DNA from: Pseudomonas sp. BBP2017
GTDB lineage: Bacteria > Pseudomonadota > Gammaproteobacteria > Pseudomonadales > Pseudomonadaceae
Reading direction: 5' to 3'
NCBI RefSeq assembly: GCF_003024385.1
Contig: NZ_PVZN01000009.1
Span: 1 to 64,000, forward strand
Length of the DNA: 64,000 bases
Positions 53,689 through 62,407 of the stretch are shown piece by piece. The notes below the pieces were generated by a model, which was given only the letters and a program-made list of their open reading frames with translations, searched no databases and was not told where the DNA came from. A program made the position numbers and the translations under genes. Position 1 is the stretch's first letter. Every line of letters starts with the position of its first letter.

Positions 53689-53691
53689 CTC

Positions 53692-54015
53692 TCAGCGTCG
53701 ATCAGCAACTACGCCAATCAACACCAGCACAATCAGCAACACCGGCGCCAACGCATAGTTGTTGAACTGCGCCAGGCCTTTCACCACCCATGGTGTGGCA
53801 TAGATCAGCGCCGCACCGCTGCCGATCATCACCAGCAAGGCCATGAACGGCACGCGCAAGGCGCCTGCCAGGCCGCCAAGGCGTTGTTCCACCCAGCCTT
53901 TGATGTCGGTGCCAAACAGCACCAGCAGACAGCCCACAAGCGCCAGTGAGATCTCCGACAGATGGCTGCGACTCCAGCGGGAAACTGTCGAGAGCAGGTC
54001 GAGTACCAAGTCCAT
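53692..54015 (-). CDS. DUF3392 membrane protein
   Basis: A 107-residue protein with three membrane helices (ISLALVGCLLVLFGTDI; VPFMALLVMIGSGAALIYA; ALAPVLLIVLVLIGVVA). It matches the DUF3392 family of gamma-proteobacteria. Function unknown. It lies nine bases downstream of hemW on the same strand and is probably the last gene of that operon. Confidence 0.85.
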   Translation of the reverse strand: MDLVLDLLSTVSRWSRSHLSEISLALVGCLLVLFGTDIKGWVEQRLGGLAGALRVPFMALLVMIGSGAALIYATPWVVKGLAQFNNYALAPVLLIVLVLIGVVADRR

Positions 54016-54024
54016 TCGTAATCC

Positions 54025-55239
54025 TTAGGTCAAGAAATACTGCAGCAGGTCGTTGAGGAACAACTGGCCTCGTGCGGTGGCGACCAGTCGCGTCGATTCG
54101 ACCTGCAAAAGGCCTTTTTGTTCGGCCTCACGGCGGGCTGCAGCCAGTTGTTCCAGCGGCAGTCCGGTGCGTTGGCTGAACAGTTCGCTGTCCACACCCT
54201 GGGTCAGGCGCAGGGCGTTCATCAGGAACTCGAACGGCAGTTCGTCCACCGGCAGCAGCTTTTCACCGGCTTTGAAGGCTTTGCCCGGGTTCAGGTAGTC
54301 CTTGGGCAGGCGCGTCTTCCAGGTGCGCAGGATGCGCCCGTCCGGATGGCTGAGTTTGCCGTGGGCGCCGGCTCCGATACCGATGAAGTCGCCAAAGCTC
54401 CAGTAATTGAGGTTGTGACGGGCCGCACGGCCAGGCTGGGCGTAGGCCGAGACTTCATACTGGGTGTAACCGTGGCTGGCGAGCAGGGCCTGGCCGGCCT
54501 CCTGAATGTCCCAGAGGATGTCGTCTTCGGGCAGCGACGGTGGCTGGTTCCAGAACACCGTGTTCGGTTCCAGGGTCAGCTGGTACCAGGACAGGTGCGT
54601 GGGATTCAGTGCGATGGCCTGGCGCAGGTCGCCAAGGGCATCATCCAGCGACTGCTCCGGCAGGCCGTGCATCAGGTCGAGGTTGAAGTTGTCGAACCCG
54701 GCATTGCGCGCCATATCGGCGGCGCGAATTGCCTCGTCACCATTGTGAATGCGACCCAGGGCCTCAAGCTTGGCCTGCTGGAAGCTCTGGATGCCGATCG
54801 ACAAGCGATTGATGCCCAATTGCCGGTAGGCCTTGAACTTCTCCTGTTCAAAGGTCCCGGGGTTGGCTTCCAGGGTGATTTCGATATCGCTGGCAAACGG
54901 GATGCGTTGCTCGACTCCCTGTAACAGCCGGCCCAAAGCGCGGGCGCTGAACAGGCTGGGTGTGCCGCCGCCAAAGAAGATCGAGCTGATCGGTCGGCCA
55001 TAGACTGCGCCCAGTTCCTGGTCGAGGTCAGCCAGCAGGGCATCGACGTACGCCTCTTCCGGCAGCTCAGGCGTGGCAGCGTGGGAGTTGAAGTCGCAGT
55101 ACGGGCATTTGCGCACGCACCAGGGAATATGGATGTACAGCGCCAGGGGCGGCAGTTGCGTCAAGGCCGCCCGCGGTGCTTGGGAAGTGAAGCCAGCCTC
55201 GCCCAGGTGCAGTGGCTGTGCCGGCGAATGATCGGTCAT
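54025..55239 (-). CDS. hemW: radical SAM protein HemW
   Basis: A 404-residue radical SAM protein. The cluster motif is [10 protein letters not shown] near 42, with GGGTPSL near 89 and the HemW-typical [20 protein letters not shown] near 275, followed by a C-terminal HemN_C domain. HemW is a heme-binding chaperone that inserts heme into partners, rather than the coproporphyrinogen oxidase HemN. It overlaps rdgB by four bases. Confidence 0.93.
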   Translation of the reverse strand: MTDHSPAQPLHLGEAGFTSQAPRAALTQLPPLALYIHIPWCVRKCPYCDFNSHAATPELPEEAYVDALLADLDQELGAVYGRPISSIFFGGGTPSLFSARALGRLLQGVEQRIPFASDIEITLEANPGTFEQEKFKAYRQLGINRLSIGIQSFQQAKLEALGRIHNGDEAIRAADMARNAGFDNFNLDLMHGLPEQSLDDALGDLRQAIALNPTHLSWYQLTLEPNTVFWNQPPSLPEDDILWDIQEAGQALLASHGYTQYEVSAYAQPGRAARHNLNYWSFGDFIGIGAGAHGKLSHPDGRILRTWKTRLPKDYLNPGKAFKAGEKLLPVDELPFEFLMNALRLTQGVDSELFSQRTGLPLEQLAAARREAEQKGLLQVESTRLVATARGQLFLNDLLQYFLT

Positions 55240-55832
55240 GCCAGGCCCAGACGTTGACGCAACAGGCTCATGGCGCGGGCACGGTGGCTGATCTGGTTCT
55301 TGTCGGCGGGGCTCAGCTCGGCGCTGGAGCAGTTGCGCTCCGGCACCCAGAACAGCGGATCGTAGCCGAAGCCGTGATCGCCGCTGGCTTCGGTCAGGAT
55401 GCGGCCGTACCAGAGACCTTCGCAGAGGATTGGCAGCGGATCGTCGGCGTGGCGCACCAGGGCCAGGACACAGACGAACTGGGCGCCGCGTTGCTCCTGC
55501 GGGACGTCTTTGAGGACATCGAGCAATTTGGTGTTGTTGGCCGCATCACCCTGGCCGTCGGCGTAGCGCGCCGAGTAGATACCCGGGGCGCCACCGAGGA
55601 AGTCCACGGCCAGGCCCGAGTCATCAGCCAATGCCGGCATACCGGAAAGGCGTGCGGCGTTGCGCGCCTTGAGAATGGCGTTTTCGACGAACGACAGGCC
55701 GGTTTCTTCCGGTTCGACGCTGCTGAATTCGCCAATCGAGCGCAGCTGCACGGTGTCACCGAGCATGGCTTGCAGTTCTTTGAGTTTGCCGGCGTTGTGG
55801 CTGGCCAATACGATTTGCTGAAAAGTCATCAT
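55236..55832 (-). CDS. rdgB: XTP/dITP pyrophosphatase
   Basis: A 198-residue house-cleaning nucleoside triphosphatase that removes dITP and XTP. Family motifs: [19 protein letters not shown] near 9, [20 protein letters not shown] near 50 with [20 protein letters not shown], and [14 protein letters not shown]. Overlaps both neighbours by four bases. Confidence 0.95.
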   Translation of the reverse strand: MMTFQQIVLASHNAGKLKELQAMLGDTVQLRSIGEFSSVEPEETGLSFVENAILKARNAARLSGMPALADDSGLAVDFLGGAPGIYSARYADGQGDAANNTKLLDVLKDVPQEQRGAQFVCVLALVRHADDPLPILCEGLWYGRILTEASGDHGFGYDPLFWVPERNCSSAELSPADKNQISHRARAMSLLRQRLGLA

Positions 55833-56263
55833 TCGCCTGGGAAAAGCTCTTGGTTGAAACGGATGGTTTCGGTCTTGCCACCAATTCCAACGTCGATGGT
55901 GAAGGTTCGGGTTTCCTGTTGTTCCACAGGGAACTGGGCGATGTAGTAGATCGCACCTTGTTCGGTGATCTGCTTGAACTTCAGCGGGATCGAAGTGCTG
56001 GTGAGGTCTTTGACGGTGCCGCTGACCTGGGTGGCCACTGGCTTACCGGCCTTGATCACCGAGACGTTGATCACGCCCTGGTTTTTGCTGCGAACCAGTT
56101 CTGCGGCCTTGGCGATATCCGGTTGCAGGAAGGTCGAGATGAAGGTGTTGTAGTGCACGGTGGTATCACCGAACACTTCCTTGCGTTCGCCCTTGATGGC
56201 ATCGGCGGCGACGGCCGTTACGCTCAGGCAGGCAATCAGTAAAAAGCTCAACAAGCGACCCAT
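55829..56263 (-). CDS. DUF4426 periplasmic protein
   Basis: A 144-residue secreted protein with a signal peptide ([19 protein letters not shown]) and the DUF4426 core: [34 protein letters not shown] and [20 protein letters not shown]. Beta-rich; function unknown, conserved in this gene order between metW and rdgB. Confidence 0.87.
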   Translation of the reverse strand: MGRLLSFLLIACLSVTAVAADAIKGERKEVFGDTTVHYNTFISTFLQPDIAKAAELVRSKNQGVINVSVIKAGKPVATQVSGTVKDLTSTSIPLKFKQITEQGAIYYIAQFPVEQQETRTFTIDVGIGGKTETIRFNQELFPGE

Positions 56264-56287
56264 GATCGTTCTCCTCCAGTGTGCGGG

Positions 56288-56908
56288 TTAAACCGCGACC
56301 TTGTGTTCGGCAAGGCCGGGGCTGCTGACACGGTAAATGCCGATCTCCCCTAGAAGATTAGGCCATAGCTTGCTCGCCCACCCGTGGCGGTGCAAATGGT
56401 CGACTGCCAGACGGTCGAGAACCTGGGCACGACGTTCGCTGCACAGCGCCTCGAAGTCTTCAAAGGTGCAGAAGTGAATGTTCGGCGTGTTGTACCAGGT
56501 ATAAGGCATGAAATCCGAAACCGGCATGCGACCTTTGGTCGCCAGGTACCAACGGCAACGCCAGTGGCCGAAGTTGGGGAAGGTGATGATGCACTGGCGA
56601 CCTACGCGCAGCATTTCGTCGAGGATCCGGTCCGGGTACTCCACGGCCTGCAGGGCCTGGGTCATGACCACCACGTCGAAGCTGTTGCTGGCAAAATTGC
56701 CCAGGCCTTTGTCGAGGTCCTGCTCGATGACGTTGACGCCCTTGGCCACGCACTGGGCGATGTTGTCGGGGTCGATTTCCAGGCCGTAGCCGGCGACCTG
56801 CTTGTGGTCGCGCAGCGACGCCAGCAGTTCACCAGTGCCGCAACCGAGGTCGAGTACCCGGCTGCCGGCGGGGATCCAGTCTTGGATGATTTCCAGGTCG
56901 GCTCTCAT
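56288..56908 (-). CDS. metW: methionine biosynthesis protein MetW
   Basis: A 206-residue SAM-methyltransferase-fold protein. Motif I is RVLDLGCGTGELLASLRDHK near 19, and SNSFDVVVMTQALQAVEYPD near 75 follows. MetW is required together with MetX for homoserine acylation in several proteobacteria and probably activates it. It begins eight bases after the metX stop. Confidence 0.94.
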   Translation of the reverse strand: MRADLEIIQDWIPAGSRVLDLGCGTGELLASLRDHKQVAGYGLEIDPDNIAQCVAKGVNVIEQDLDKGLGNFASNSFDVVVMTQALQAVEYPDRILDEMLRVGRQCIITFPNFGHWRCRWYLATKGRMPVSDFMPYTWYNTPNIHFCTFEDFEALCSERRAQVLDRLAVDHLHRHGWASKLWPNLLGEIGIYRVSSPGLAEHKVAV

Positions 56909-56915
56909 AGGTTCC

Positions 56916-58055
56916 TCAGCAGACGATGCGGTTCATGTAGTTCGTGAATCCCGTGATGTAACGCGGGGTCGGGATCAGGAAGGCATCGTGGCCATAGGGC
57001 GAGTCGATATCCAGGTAGCAGACGTTCTTGCGCGCGGCGATCAGCGCGTCGACGATCTCCCGCGAGCGCGCTGGCGAGAAGCGCCAGTCGGTGGTGAAGG
57101 ACATCACGCAGTAGTCTGCGGTGACATTGGCCAGGGTCGCCGCCAGGTCGCCGCCGTGTGCGGCAGCCGGGTCGAAGTAGTCCAGTGCCTTGGTCATCAG
57201 CAGGTAGGTGTTGGCGTCGAAGCGGCCGGAGAATTCCTCGCCCTGGTAGCGCAGGTAGCTTTCGACCTGGAACTCGACGCTGTGGAAGTCGTAGTTGAGC
57301 TTGTCGCTTTTCAGCTCACGGCCGAATTTCTCGCCCATGGAGTCATCGGACAGGTAGGTGATGTGCCCGACCATGCGCGCCAGCATCAGGCCGCGCTTGG
57401 GGATCACGCCCAGGTTTTGGAACGAGCCGCCATGGAACTCCGGGTCGGTGAGGATGGCCTGGCGGGCCACTTCGTTGAAGGCGATGTTCTGTGCCGAGAG
57501 CTTGGGTGCCGAGGCAATGTCCAGGCAGTGACGTACGCGGTCCGGATAGGTGATGGTCCACTGCAGCGCTTGCATGCCGCCAAGACTGCCGCCGACCACG
57601 GCGGCCCACTGCTGGATGCCCAGGCGGTCGGCCAGGCGGGCCTGGCTGTGCACCCAGTCTTCTACGGTCAATACCGGGAAGTCGGCACCGTAAGGCTTGC
57701 CGGTCAGCGGATTGATACTGCTGGGACCGGTGCTGCCGTTGCAGCCGCCGAGGTTATTCAGGCTGACCACGAAGAAGCGGTTGGTGTCGATCGGCTTGCC
57801 CGGGCCGATGCAGCTGTCCCACCAGCCCGGCTTGCGGTCGTCGGGGCTGTGATAGCCCGCCGCATGATGATGGCCGGACAACGCATGGCAAATCAGCACA
57901 GCGTTACTGGCCGTGCTGTTGAGGGTGCCGTAGGTTTCGTAGATCAGTTCATAGGTGGCCAGCGAGCGACCGCAGGCCAACGCCAAAGGCTCGTTGAACT
58001 GTGCCAGTTGCGGTGTTACCAGACCGACCGAATCTTCGGGAAAGACAGTGGACAT
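56916..58055 (-). CDS. metX: homoserine O-acyltransferase (succinyl type) MetX
   Basis: A 379-residue alpha/beta hydrolase-fold acyltransferase. The nucleophile serine is in [20 protein letters not shown] near 150, [13 protein letters not shown] and [20 protein letters not shown] are MetX signatures, and the triad Asp/His lie in the last third ([20 protein letters not shown]). It activates homoserine for methionine synthesis; Pseudomonas MetX enzymes are known to use succinyl-CoA. It heads metX-metW-DUF4426-rdgB-hemW-DUF3392. Confidence 0.95.
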   Translation of the reverse strand: MSTVFPEDSVGLVTPQLAQFNEPLALACGRSLATYELIYETYGTLNSTASNAVLICHALSGHHHAAGYHSPDDRKPGWWDSCIGPGKPIDTNRFFVVSLNNLGGCNGSTGPSSINPLTGKPYGADFPVLTVEDWVHSQARLADRLGIQQWAAVVGGSLGGMQALQWTITYPDRVRHCLDIASAPKLSAQNIAFNEVARQAILTDPEFHGGSFQNLGVIPKRGLMLARMVGHITYLSDDSMGEKFGRELKSDKLNYDFHSVEFQVESYLRYQGEEFSGRFDANTYLLMTKALDYFDPAAAHGGDLAATLANVTADYCVMSFTTDWRFSPARSREIVDALIAARKNVCYLDIDSPYGHDAFLIPTPRYITGFTNYMNRIVC

Positions 58056-58655
58056 CGACCCTGCTCACGCTTAAATGAGGCGTAAGTCTAAAGACCACTG
58101 ATGTGTGCGGCAAGGAAGGAAAGCATCGCGGGGCAAGCCCGCTCACAGCGATCGAAGGTGTTCACAGAATTGAAGTACAGCTTGAACACCTACGGTGCCC
58201 GCCTCAACTGCGGGCATATTCGGAGCATCCGCCGCTCGGGATGCTCGGACGCATACGAAAGGGCGACGGTGCGAACCGGAGCGAGAGGGCAGCAGAGTGT
58301 GGTGGTTGGGTTGCCGTGTAGGAATTGGATGTTTTTCTTTGCGTAATTTCCTATTCGCTCCTGATGCCCTGCCATTGGAGTCGCGACGCTGCTAGGGTCC
58401 CATCGTTTTATACATCACCGTCCCGATATTCGCCCGGCTCAGTGCGCTTGCCGAAGGAAAGGGGGAGGCAGCCGGATCTCTCAAAGCTGACGGTCACAAC
58501 CTACGGTCGGGAACACCCTGGGCACGGTCGGATGAAATGGAGAAAAAATCAATGAATGAAGGATGTTTCATTGGCCGGGATGACAAGATTATTGCGGTCA
58601 ATGTTTATAGGTTGATAGTGTGAATCGGGAACCTCATTAGATAAGGACTTTCAAA
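58056..58655. other. 600-base junction between metX and the hcp-Tlde1 cassette
   Basis: It holds a REP unit (58124-58149), small hairpins (gcccgc/gcgggc near 58198-58216; gcatcc/ggatgc near 58226-58244) and, from about 58320, increasingly AT-rich DNA unlike the core genome. A 23-codon ORF (ATG 58552, GGAG upstream; MNEGCFIGRDDKIIAVNVYR then LIV, stop 58621-58623) precedes hcp; no family recognised and it may be chance. Confidence 0.5.
58124..58149. repeat. REP palindrome, left border of the hcp-Tlde1 cassette
   Basis: catcgcggggcaagcccgct is the same REP core as elsewhere in the window, reversed. Confidence 0.8.
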
Positions 58656-59138
58656 ATGGCTATTCCAGCATATTTATGGTTGAAGGATGATGGCGGAGCG
58701 GACATTAAAGGATCTGTAGATATTGCCGGCCGGGAGGGAAGTGTAGAAGTGCTCGGATTCGGGCATGGACTACACCTTCCGACAGATAATATGACAGGAA
58801 AAGTCACAGGTACTCGTATTCATGCACCTCTGACATTTGAAAAAGAATTTGATTCCTCTAGCCCATATCTCTATAAGGCAGTGGCAAAGGGGCAGACGCT
58901 AAAGTCAGTAGAGATAAAATGGTATAGCATCAATCATATGGGGCAAGAACAAGAATATTTCAATATGTTTTTAGAGAGCGTAAAAGTCATATCTATTTGC
59001 CCCGTGATGCACGATTGTAAAAATCCAGCGATGGAAAAGCATAACCACCTCGAAATTGTGGGGCTCCGATACGAAAAAATAACATGGAAGCACTGCGACG
59101 GTAATATAATTTTTTCAGACAGTTGGGATGAAAGATGA
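58656..59138 (+). CDS. hcp: Hcp-family type VI secretion tube protein (second orphan)
   Basis: A 160-residue Hcp: MAIPAYLWLKDDGGADIKGS and VDIAGREGSVEVLGFGHGLH are the family N-terminus, followed by THAPLTFEKEFDSSSPYLYK-like tube-interface residues, SVEIKWYSINHMGQEQEYFN, and the late EIVGLRYEKITWKHCDGNI. It is a different Hcp subfamily from the one at 18.4 kb. AAGGA precedes the ATG. It overlaps the Tlde1-like effector by four bases, the arrangement of Hcp-borne cargo. AT-rich and isolated from any T6SS locus, so acquired. Confidence 0.9.
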   Translation: MAIPAYLWLKDDGGADIKGSVDIAGREGSVEVLGFGHGLHLPTDNMTGKVTGTRIHAPLTFEKEFDSSSPYLYKAVAKGQTLKSVEIKWYSINHMGQEQEYFNMFLESVKVISICPVMHDCKNPAMEKHNHLEIVGLRYEKITWKHCDGNIIFSDSWDER

Positions 59139-59611
59139 TCAGATGCACGTTCCATTTGAACGGAGGTGCCTTATCGAATCTGTCATGCCCCGGGGTGGGT
59201 TTTTTTCCTGCCTATTCAGGGATGGAGAGCAGCCGAAATGACCCCAATGCCGTAGCAACTCCAAGTGCCGGACCGCTTCCTCCCGGCAACTACTATATTG
59301 TTACGAGGGGAAGTGGTGGGCTAGTAACCGGTATTCGAGACTCCTTCGTGTCTCTCGTATCTGGATCAGATCGGAGTATATGGTTTGCTCTGTATCGACA
59401 AGACTCAAATATAGATGACCTAACATTTATAAATAGCGTAGAACGTGGACATTTCCGATTGCATCCAGCCGGATATAAAGGTGTAAGCGAGGGGTGTATA
59501 ACACTCCCTCGTCTTTCTGATTTTATGATTTTACGTGAGGCATTATTGAAGACCGCGACTTTCAATCCAACGACCACATTAAAAGCCTTTGGTACGGTGC
59601 AGGTATACTAA
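59135..59611 (+). CDS. Tlde1-like (DUF2778) L,D-transpeptidase-fold type VI effector
   Basis: A 158-residue protein without signal peptide. The core GPLPPGNYYIVTRGSGG near 46 and the catalytic block HFRLHPAGYKGVSEGCITLP (His110, Ser118, Gly120, Cys121) match the DUF2778/Tlde1 family, a type VI secretion toxin group with an L,D-transpeptidase-like fold that cuts tetrapeptide stems of peptidoglycan or exchanges D-amino acids. The catalytic Cys and His are both present, so it should be active. It follows hcp with ATGA overlap and its stop overlaps the next ATG (TAATG). Confidence 0.88.
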   Translation: MIRCTFHLNGGALSNLSCPGVGFFPAYSGMESSRNDPNAVATPSAGPLPPGNYYIVTRGSGGLVTGIRDSFVSLVSGSDRSIWFALYRQDSNIDDLTFINSVERGHFRLHPAGYKGVSEGCITLPRLSDFMILREALLKTATFNPTTTLKAFGTVQVY

Positions 59612-59859
59612 TGCGAGCTACAAAATATGCGGCTTTATGGGTTCTGGAGTTTGCGATATTCACAGTTGTCTTGACGATCTCTTTTTTGACTTTTCCAGAA
59701 GTCAGGTTTTATGAAATTATTTCTAAGTACGCAGGCGTTATACAAGGAGATAACTGGGACAAATATTATTTCTTGGGTCTCTGTGTGTTTTCTGTAGTTA
59801 TTACCGCTTTGTTGGTCTTCTGTTTTGTCGCTGTGCTGGGTCGACTTCGACGAAAATAG
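59611..59859 (+). CDS. small two-helix membrane protein, candidate Tlde1 immunity
   Basis: An 82-residue protein with two membrane helices (ALWVLEFAIFTVVLTISFLT and FLGLCVFSVVITALLVFCFV) separated by a periplasm-sized polar loop of about 28 residues (PEVRFYEIISKYAGVIQGDN). It is translationally coupled to the effector, the standard place for an immunity gene. No family recognised. The 3' end overlaps the next frame by 35 bases. Confidence 0.6.
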   Translation: MRATKYAALWVLEFAIFTVVLTISFLTFPEVRFYEIISKYAGVIQGDNWDKYYFLGLCVFSVVITALLVFCFVAVLGRLRRK

Positions 59860-60094
59860 TGGTCTCGGCCACGCCCGGAAAATTAAAGCATTCCTATTGG
59901 TCGGTGGTATTTCTGGATTTGTTACGTTTTCTGGCTTTTATCTAAAGCGCGGTAGCTTGAGTGCCGAAGATTTAAACAATTTTCCAGCCCAGCTTAAGCG
60001 AAAACTGGCGGTTTTGCAGTGGGGCTTGATATCGTTCGTGAGCTTGCTTTTTCTACTGGGCGGTATCGGTAAAATTATCGGTTGGTTCAGGTAA
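59825..60094 (+). CDS. small membrane protein or shifted second half of the immunity gene
   Basis: This 89-codon frame encodes two further helices (IKAFLLVGGISGFVTFSGFY and VLQWGLISFVSLLFLLGGIG) with a charged loop between (KRGSLSAEDLNNFPAQLKRK). The only available start is a TTG at 59825 with no ribosome site, and it overlaps the upstream gene in another frame. Either it is a separate coupled gene, or a one-base indel split a four-helix immunity protein of about 160 residues. The second half looks fully protein-like. Confidence 0.45.
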   Translation: MSLCWVDFDENSGLGHARKIKAFLLVGGISGFVTFSGFYLKRGSLSAEDLNNFPAQLKRKLAVLQWGLISFVSLLFLLGGIGKIIGWFR

Positions 60095-60138
60095 TCACTG
60101 GCGCAATTCAACTTCAGCGCAAAGGCCAGGATCAAAAG

Positions 60139-60161
60139 CATCGCGGGCTTAACCCGCGATG
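60139..60161 (+). repeat. REP palindrome, right border of the hcp-Tlde1 cassette
   Basis: catcgcgggcttaacccgcg plus atg forms a hairpin between the cassette and the convergent yggT gene; a second small hairpin (gggctg/cagccc) follows. Confidence 0.8.
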
Positions 60162-60195
60162 GGTGGGCTGCGCAGCAGCCCCTGGGGTATCAGGA

Positions 60196-60786
60196 TCAGA
60201 CCAACAGGCGCAGCATCTCCGGCATGGCCGTCATCGCTGCCAGATTGTTGATCACCAGCATGTCGATCAGCTTCAAGGCTATGAACGCCAGGATTGGCGA
60301 GATATCCAGGCCACCCAGATTCGGCAGCAGGCGGCGAAACGGTGCCAGGAAAGGATCGCAGATCTGGTTGATCAGCTCGGCCCCCGGGTTGTGGCTGCCC
60401 GGGGCGACCCAGGAAAGGATCACGCTGATAATCAGGGCGAAGAAGAAAATCTTCAGGAACAATGCGGTCACGCCAATTATCGACCAGACCAGCAATTGCA
60501 GCGGGTTACCGGTGGTGCCGTAGGCCAGCAGCAGGGTCAGGCCCATGATCAGCAGCTGGACGATAATTGCCAGCAGCAGCGACGACATATCCAGACCGAA
60601 CAGACTCGGGATGACCCGGCGCATTGGCTTGAGCAGCGGCTGGGTGGCGCGCACGGCGAACTGGCTGAGCGGGTTGTAGAAGTCGGCGCGAACCAGCTGC
60701 AGGATGAAACGCAGCATGATGATCAGCAGGTAAAGGCTGCCCAGGGTTTGCAGGACGTAGATGGCAGCGGTGTTCAATCCGATCAT
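60196..60786 (-). CDS. YggT-family membrane protein
   Basis: A 196-residue protein with two YggT repeats, each with two membrane helices: LQTLGSLYLLIIMLRFILQL and the matching VTALFLKIFFFALIISVILS, each followed by NPLSQFAVRATQPLLKPMRR or NPGAELINQICDPFLAPFRR. The family is linked to osmotic and ion stress, function unresolved. The ATG at 60786 has AAGGAG. It lies ten bases after proC. Confidence 0.9.
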   Translation of the reverse strand: MIGLNTAAIYVLQTLGSLYLLIIMLRFILQLVRADFYNPLSQFAVRATQPLLKPMRRVIPSLFGLDMSSLLLAIIVQLLIMGLTLLLAYGTTGNPLQLLVWSIIGVTALFLKIFFFALIISVILSWVAPGSHNPGAELINQICDPFLAPFRRLLPNLGGLDISPILAFIALKLIDMLVINNLAAMTAMPEMLRLLV

Positions 60787-60796
60787 GTTCGGCTCC

Positions 60797-61615
60797 TTAG
60801 TTGCCCAGTTGTTCGGCCATCTCGGCCGAGCGATGCGCGGCAGCGCTGAGCGCTTTTTCCACCAACGCTTCGAATCCATCGGCCTGGAACGACTTGATCG
60901 CCGCTTCAGTAGTGCCCGCAGGGGAAGTGACGCGGCGACGCAGTTCGGCGGCATCAACATCGCTGCTGGCGGCCATATGCGCAGCGCCTAGGGCGGTTTG
61001 CAGGGTCAGCTTGGCGGCGGTTTCGCGTGGCAGGCCAAGCTTTTCGCCAGCGGCAGTCATGGCTTCGATCAACAGGAAGAAGTACGCCGGGCCGCTGCCG
61101 GAAACGGCGGTGACGGCGTCGAGCTGTTGTTCGCTGTCCAGCCACAGGGCAATACCCACCGCCGACAGCAGTTGCTCTGCTTGCTGGCGCTGCGCTGCGG
61201 AGACTTCGGCGGTGGCGTACAGGCCGCTCACACCTTGGCGCAGCAGCGCCGGGGTGTTGGGCATACAGCGTACGATCGGTTGTGCGCCGAGCCAGTTGTT
61301 CATGCTGGCGCAGGTGATCCCGGCGGCAATCGACACTACCAGTTGCTCGGGTTTGAGGCTGGGTTTGAGCGCTTCGCACACGGCCTTCATGGCCTGGGGC
61401 TTGACCGCCAGGACGACAACGTCGGCACCTTCGACGGCATCGGCGTTGTTGGCAAACATTTCAATGCCGTGCTCGGCGTGGACTTTCGCCCGCTGCTCGG
61501 CACCCGGATCACTGGCGCGGATCTGCGAGGCGTCCAGGCCCTGGGCGCGCAGGCCGCCGATCAGGCTGGCGGCCATGTTGCCGGCGCCGATAAAGGCAAT
61601 ACGAGTCTTGCTCAT
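60797..61615 (-). CDS. proC: pyrroline-5-carboxylate reductase
   Basis: A 272-residue NAD(P)H-dependent enzyme that performs the last step of proline synthesis. The Rossmann start is IAFIGAGNMAASLIGGLRAQ near 6; VLAVKPQAMKAV near 70, and the family signature VTAVSGSGPAYFFLLIEAMT near 165 with LTLQTALGAAHMA. Cotranscribed with yggS and yggT. Confidence 0.97.
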   Translation of the reverse strand: MSKTRIAFIGAGNMAASLIGGLRAQGLDASQIRASDPGAEQRAKVHAEHGIEMFANNADAVEGADVVVLAVKPQAMKAVCEALKPSLKPEQLVVSIAAGITCASMNNWLGAQPIVRCMPNTPALLRQGVSGLYATAEVSAAQRQQAEQLLSAVGIALWLDSEQQLDAVTAVSGSGPAYFFLLIEAMTAAGEKLGLPRETAAKLTLQTALGAAHMAASSDVDAAELRRRVTSPAGTTEAAIKSFQADGFEALVEKALSAAAHRSAEMAEQLGN

Positions 61616-61654
61616 GTCAGGTCCTTTAGGGGAAAAGTTGAAAAAGCCATAGGT

Positions 61655-62341
61655 CTAGGGCTGGCCGTAGTCGCGGGCGCCGAACAGCGCGGTGCCGATA
61701 CGCACCCAGGTCGCGCCCTGGGCAATGGCCGCTTCCAGGTCGTGGCTCATGCCCATGGAAAGGGTGTCCAGGCTCAGGCCGAGACTGTCTTGCAGTTCGC
61801 GAACCCGGGCAAATGCGGCCTCCTGAGCGGCACGATCGTCGGTCGGTTCAGGAATCGCCATCAATCCGCGTAGCCGCAGTCGGGGCAGCGCGGCGATGGC
61901 GCTTGCCAGCGCCGGCAGTTCTTCCGGCGTGCAGCCGGATTTGCTGGTCTCGCCACTGACATTCACCTGCAGGCAGATACTCAGCGGCGTGAGGCCCTCA
62001 GGGCGTTGCTCGGACAGGCGTTGGGCGATTTTCAGGCGGTCCACGGAATGTACCCAGTCAAAATGCTCGGCAATCGCGCGAGTCTTGTTTGACTGAATGG
62101 GGCCGATGAAGTGCCAGGTCAAGGGCAGGTCGGTCAATTCGCCCTGTTTGTTCAAGGCTTCCTGCAGGTAGTTTTCGCCCACATCGCGAACCCCGGCAGC
62201 AAAGGCTTCACGCACGGCGGCGGCGGGTTTGGTCTTGCTCACCGCCAGCAGGCGGATGTCGGATGGCGCACGTCCAGCGGCCTTGGCGGCAGCGCTGATG
62301 CGGGCGGTGAGCGTGGAAAGGTTGTCTGCTATGGTGGACAT
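61655..62341 (-). CDS. PLP homeostasis protein (YggS/PLPBP)
   Basis: A 228-residue single-domain PLP-binding protein. The PLP lysine is in LLAVSKTKPAAAVREAF near 36; GENYLQEALNK and WHFIGPIQSNKTRAIAEHFD near 80, then MGMSHDLEAAIAQGATWVRI near 200 are the signature. It buffers pyridoxal phosphate and amino-acid balance. It precedes proC by 39 bases and is divergent from pilT across 66 bases. Confidence 0.95.
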   Translation of the reverse strand: MSTIADNLSTLTARISAAAKAAGRAPSDIRLLAVSKTKPAAAVREAFAAGVRDVGENYLQEALNKQGELTDLPLTWHFIGPIQSNKTRAIAEHFDWVHSVDRLKIAQRLSEQRPEGLTPLSICLQVNVSGETSKSGCTPEELPALASAIAALPRLRLRGLMAIPEPTDDRAAQEAAFARVRELQDSLGLSLDTLSMGMSHDLEAAIAQGATWVRIGTALFGARDYGQP

Positions 62342-62407
62342 TGATCGATGCCGGCGGCTCTTTGGGTCTGCGGCATTCTACCTGCTTGGCAGCCTTTGGG
62401 GAGTCTC

